Source: Semisulcospira habei (lineage: Eukaryota; Mollusca; Gastropoda; Semisulcospiridae). From it: a stretch of 64,000 nucleotides of DNA. Location of the stretch: the NCBI GenBank assembly GCA_036245525.1, contig BTPG01000005.1, forward strand, positions 133,397,750-133,461,749, read 5' to 3'. The notes beneath the pieces are model-generated. The model was given only the letters and a program-made list of their open reading frames with translations. It made no database searches and was not told the origin of the DNA. Every line of letters begins with the position of its first letter. Within the stretch, counting starts at the first letter, position 1. Position numbers and translations under genes: made by a program. This document shows, in pieces, positions 62,607-64,000 of the stretch.

Positions 62607-64000
62607 GTAAGCGCTTTCCACAGCAAGTTTTAAGTACGTGTTCATGGAAAAATGCTTACCGTAATTACCCTGTATATTCGACCACTTTTTAGATGCATAT
62701 TTTCCGATTTTTCAGCTCTGGTCGAATATTTAGGACTTTTTAAAATATCTATCGATCCAATGGGAGCCTGGTTTAAACTTTAGGGTCACCTAGTCGAAAC
62801 TTTAGGGCTCTGGAGCCAGTATGACCAGGCCTAAATGAATTAGTCGCCGATTACTCTGTAAATAAGAAAGCAAGCTTACCTATATGCCTTAGTCACCTAT
62901 GTCACAGCACCAGTGCCTTCTAGATATGCATACAGAAGTTTAATTACCATTATTTTCCCCTCTTGGAAACTCACAGCAGCAGAACTCGTGATCAAAGACA
63001 GACATTTTGATAAGGGAATCAAGTCAAAGAGAGTACCGATACATTAGTTATTGCCCTTGCAAATGTGTATCCTCGATGGCTCAGGTTAGCAGCAGTACAT
63101 GTGGAGACTCCTATTGATTAGTCCAAAGAGTTCACAGTGGTTATGTTATTGGTAAAAAATATGATGCCAGATGTCTGGGAAGGAGTCCAAGATTTCAGTT
63201 TTAAAATGACCGACTGGAGTATGTCAACCGGGATCGACCTGAAGCGGGCAACCGATGAATTACATATATAAGTCGGTTCACCGAACATGACAACTTGGCC
63301 TTTTGATCGGAGATCAGACACAAAGGCACCACGACACCTCTGCATCTGCAATGCCGCCTTGTCATTACTGATTAGTTGCTGGCACAAGCAAGCAAGTACC
63401 AGGTACACATCACATATTAACCACTGGGATTTATTTTACGCAATGAATAATGGGCAGCTGGTGTGTTTGTTATTGGCAGTCATAGCCCCGCACTCTAACT
63501 AGCCGAGTAGCCAATCAACGGCGGCTAAATCTTCACAGTGTGCAGCCAGCCAGCGACGTTGTCTCATTGTAGACATAAACCCAGATACGGTTTTCAATGT
63601 GATGATGTAAAGCTGGACTGATGCTGGCAAAATTGTAAGTGCTTGCAGAGCTTAATATGTCAATCTATATCTTTTGTGAAAGGCAGGGTGAGGCATGATT
63701 GTGCTGCCAGCTGCCATCATCGTACCGGTAGTCTCTCTTGCAACAGGTATAGAATATCAAGAACTGCTGCACTGGCAATAAATCATGACAATGTATGACG
63801 GCCTTTCTGCATTTAAATCTATGAATAAGCAATACCATAGTAATAATGGGTCTGGGGCTACATCTGTGCACTGTGTGTCGCAGTGCTTGTACGGTGTGAA
63901 TGCAAGGATTCGTTGATGGGATTGTATTACAGAAATCGTTCTGAAATCAGACTTCTTGAGCAGAGATTTTTAAACCTTTTTGAAGGGCATTGGACGAATA
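62607..64000 (+). other. PLAA intron after exon G, to window end
   Basis: No further exon is recognised. There is a short inverted pair TATTCGACCA (62674) and TGGTCGAATA (62719) beside a TTACCGTAATTACC motif, which could be a transposon end. The remainder is unremarkable AT-rich DNA. Confidence 0.55.

Noticed and set aside
62660..62740. Possible DNA transposon start (TTACCGTAATTACC) after exon G
   Set aside because: No matching right end lies in the window, so it is mentioned only in the intron entry.

Overview
The window is animal nuclear DNA, most likely from a gastropod mollusc. That is inferred from the mix of I/Nimb, RTE and other LINEs, DIRS elements and a Gypsy element, from the GT-AG introns, and from the many AC/CT microsatellites and long poly-C/G runs; no species-diagnostic gene is present. 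It is dominated by transposable elements nested inside the introns of one conserved host gene.

Host gene: seven phase-consistent exons on the + strand (13378-13681, 35057-35217, 50970-51127, 51397-51616, 53691-53852, 54928-55044, 62463-62606) encode a contiguous 422-codon middle portion of PLAA (phospholipase A2-activating protein, the Doa1/Ufd3 homologue). It covers the last WD40 repeats, the PFU ubiquitin-binding domain, a DPFTG-repeat linker and the region leading into the PUL domain. The 5' exons lie upstream of the window and the C-terminal PUL exons lie downstream. Introns of about 21.4 kb and 15.8 kb are filled almost entirely with retroelements; the short introns between them are ordinary.

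Layout. 1-884 plus 5553-~5640: 3' end of DIRS copy 1, split by a defective Gypsy LTR element at 885-5552 (TSD CTAGT). ~5640-13080: DIRS copy 2 with inverted terminal repeats, itself split by two short CAGA-ended DNA transposons. 13102-13315: piggyBac-like hairpin MITE, then PLAA exon A. 15237-16341: degenerate DNA transposon. ~16570-19951: Jockey/CR1-type LINE carrying a 1.15 kb internally deleted I/Nimb LINE. ~20327-35056: DIRS copy 3, containing a 5S rRNA-derived insert, an 8.9 kb LINE with a 2A-like motif, and an RTE LINE nested inside that LINE. Exon B follows immediately. ~35585-50873: DIRS copy 4, holding a nearly intact 6.0 kb I/Nimb LINE and DIRS copy 5, which in turn holds a 387 bp SINE-like insert. 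Exons C to F follow, with a cluster of hairpin MITEs between exons C-D-E-F. 55600-59686 (minus strand): an RTE LINE with a duplicated 3' half in one TSD. 59700-62290: diverged tandem repeats and low-complexity DNA. Exon G and intron sequence end the window.

None of the five DIRS copies has a complete reading frame. The I/Nimb LINE is the best preserved element, with a single visible frame break before its RNase H domain. The strongest candidates for something undescribed are the TTAA-flanked MITE family with a pre-miRNA-sized hairpin core, the 5S rRNA-derived insert inside a DIRS element, the CAGA-ended MITEs with 6-bp target duplications, and the membrane-segment/2A-like leader on the LINE ORF1.
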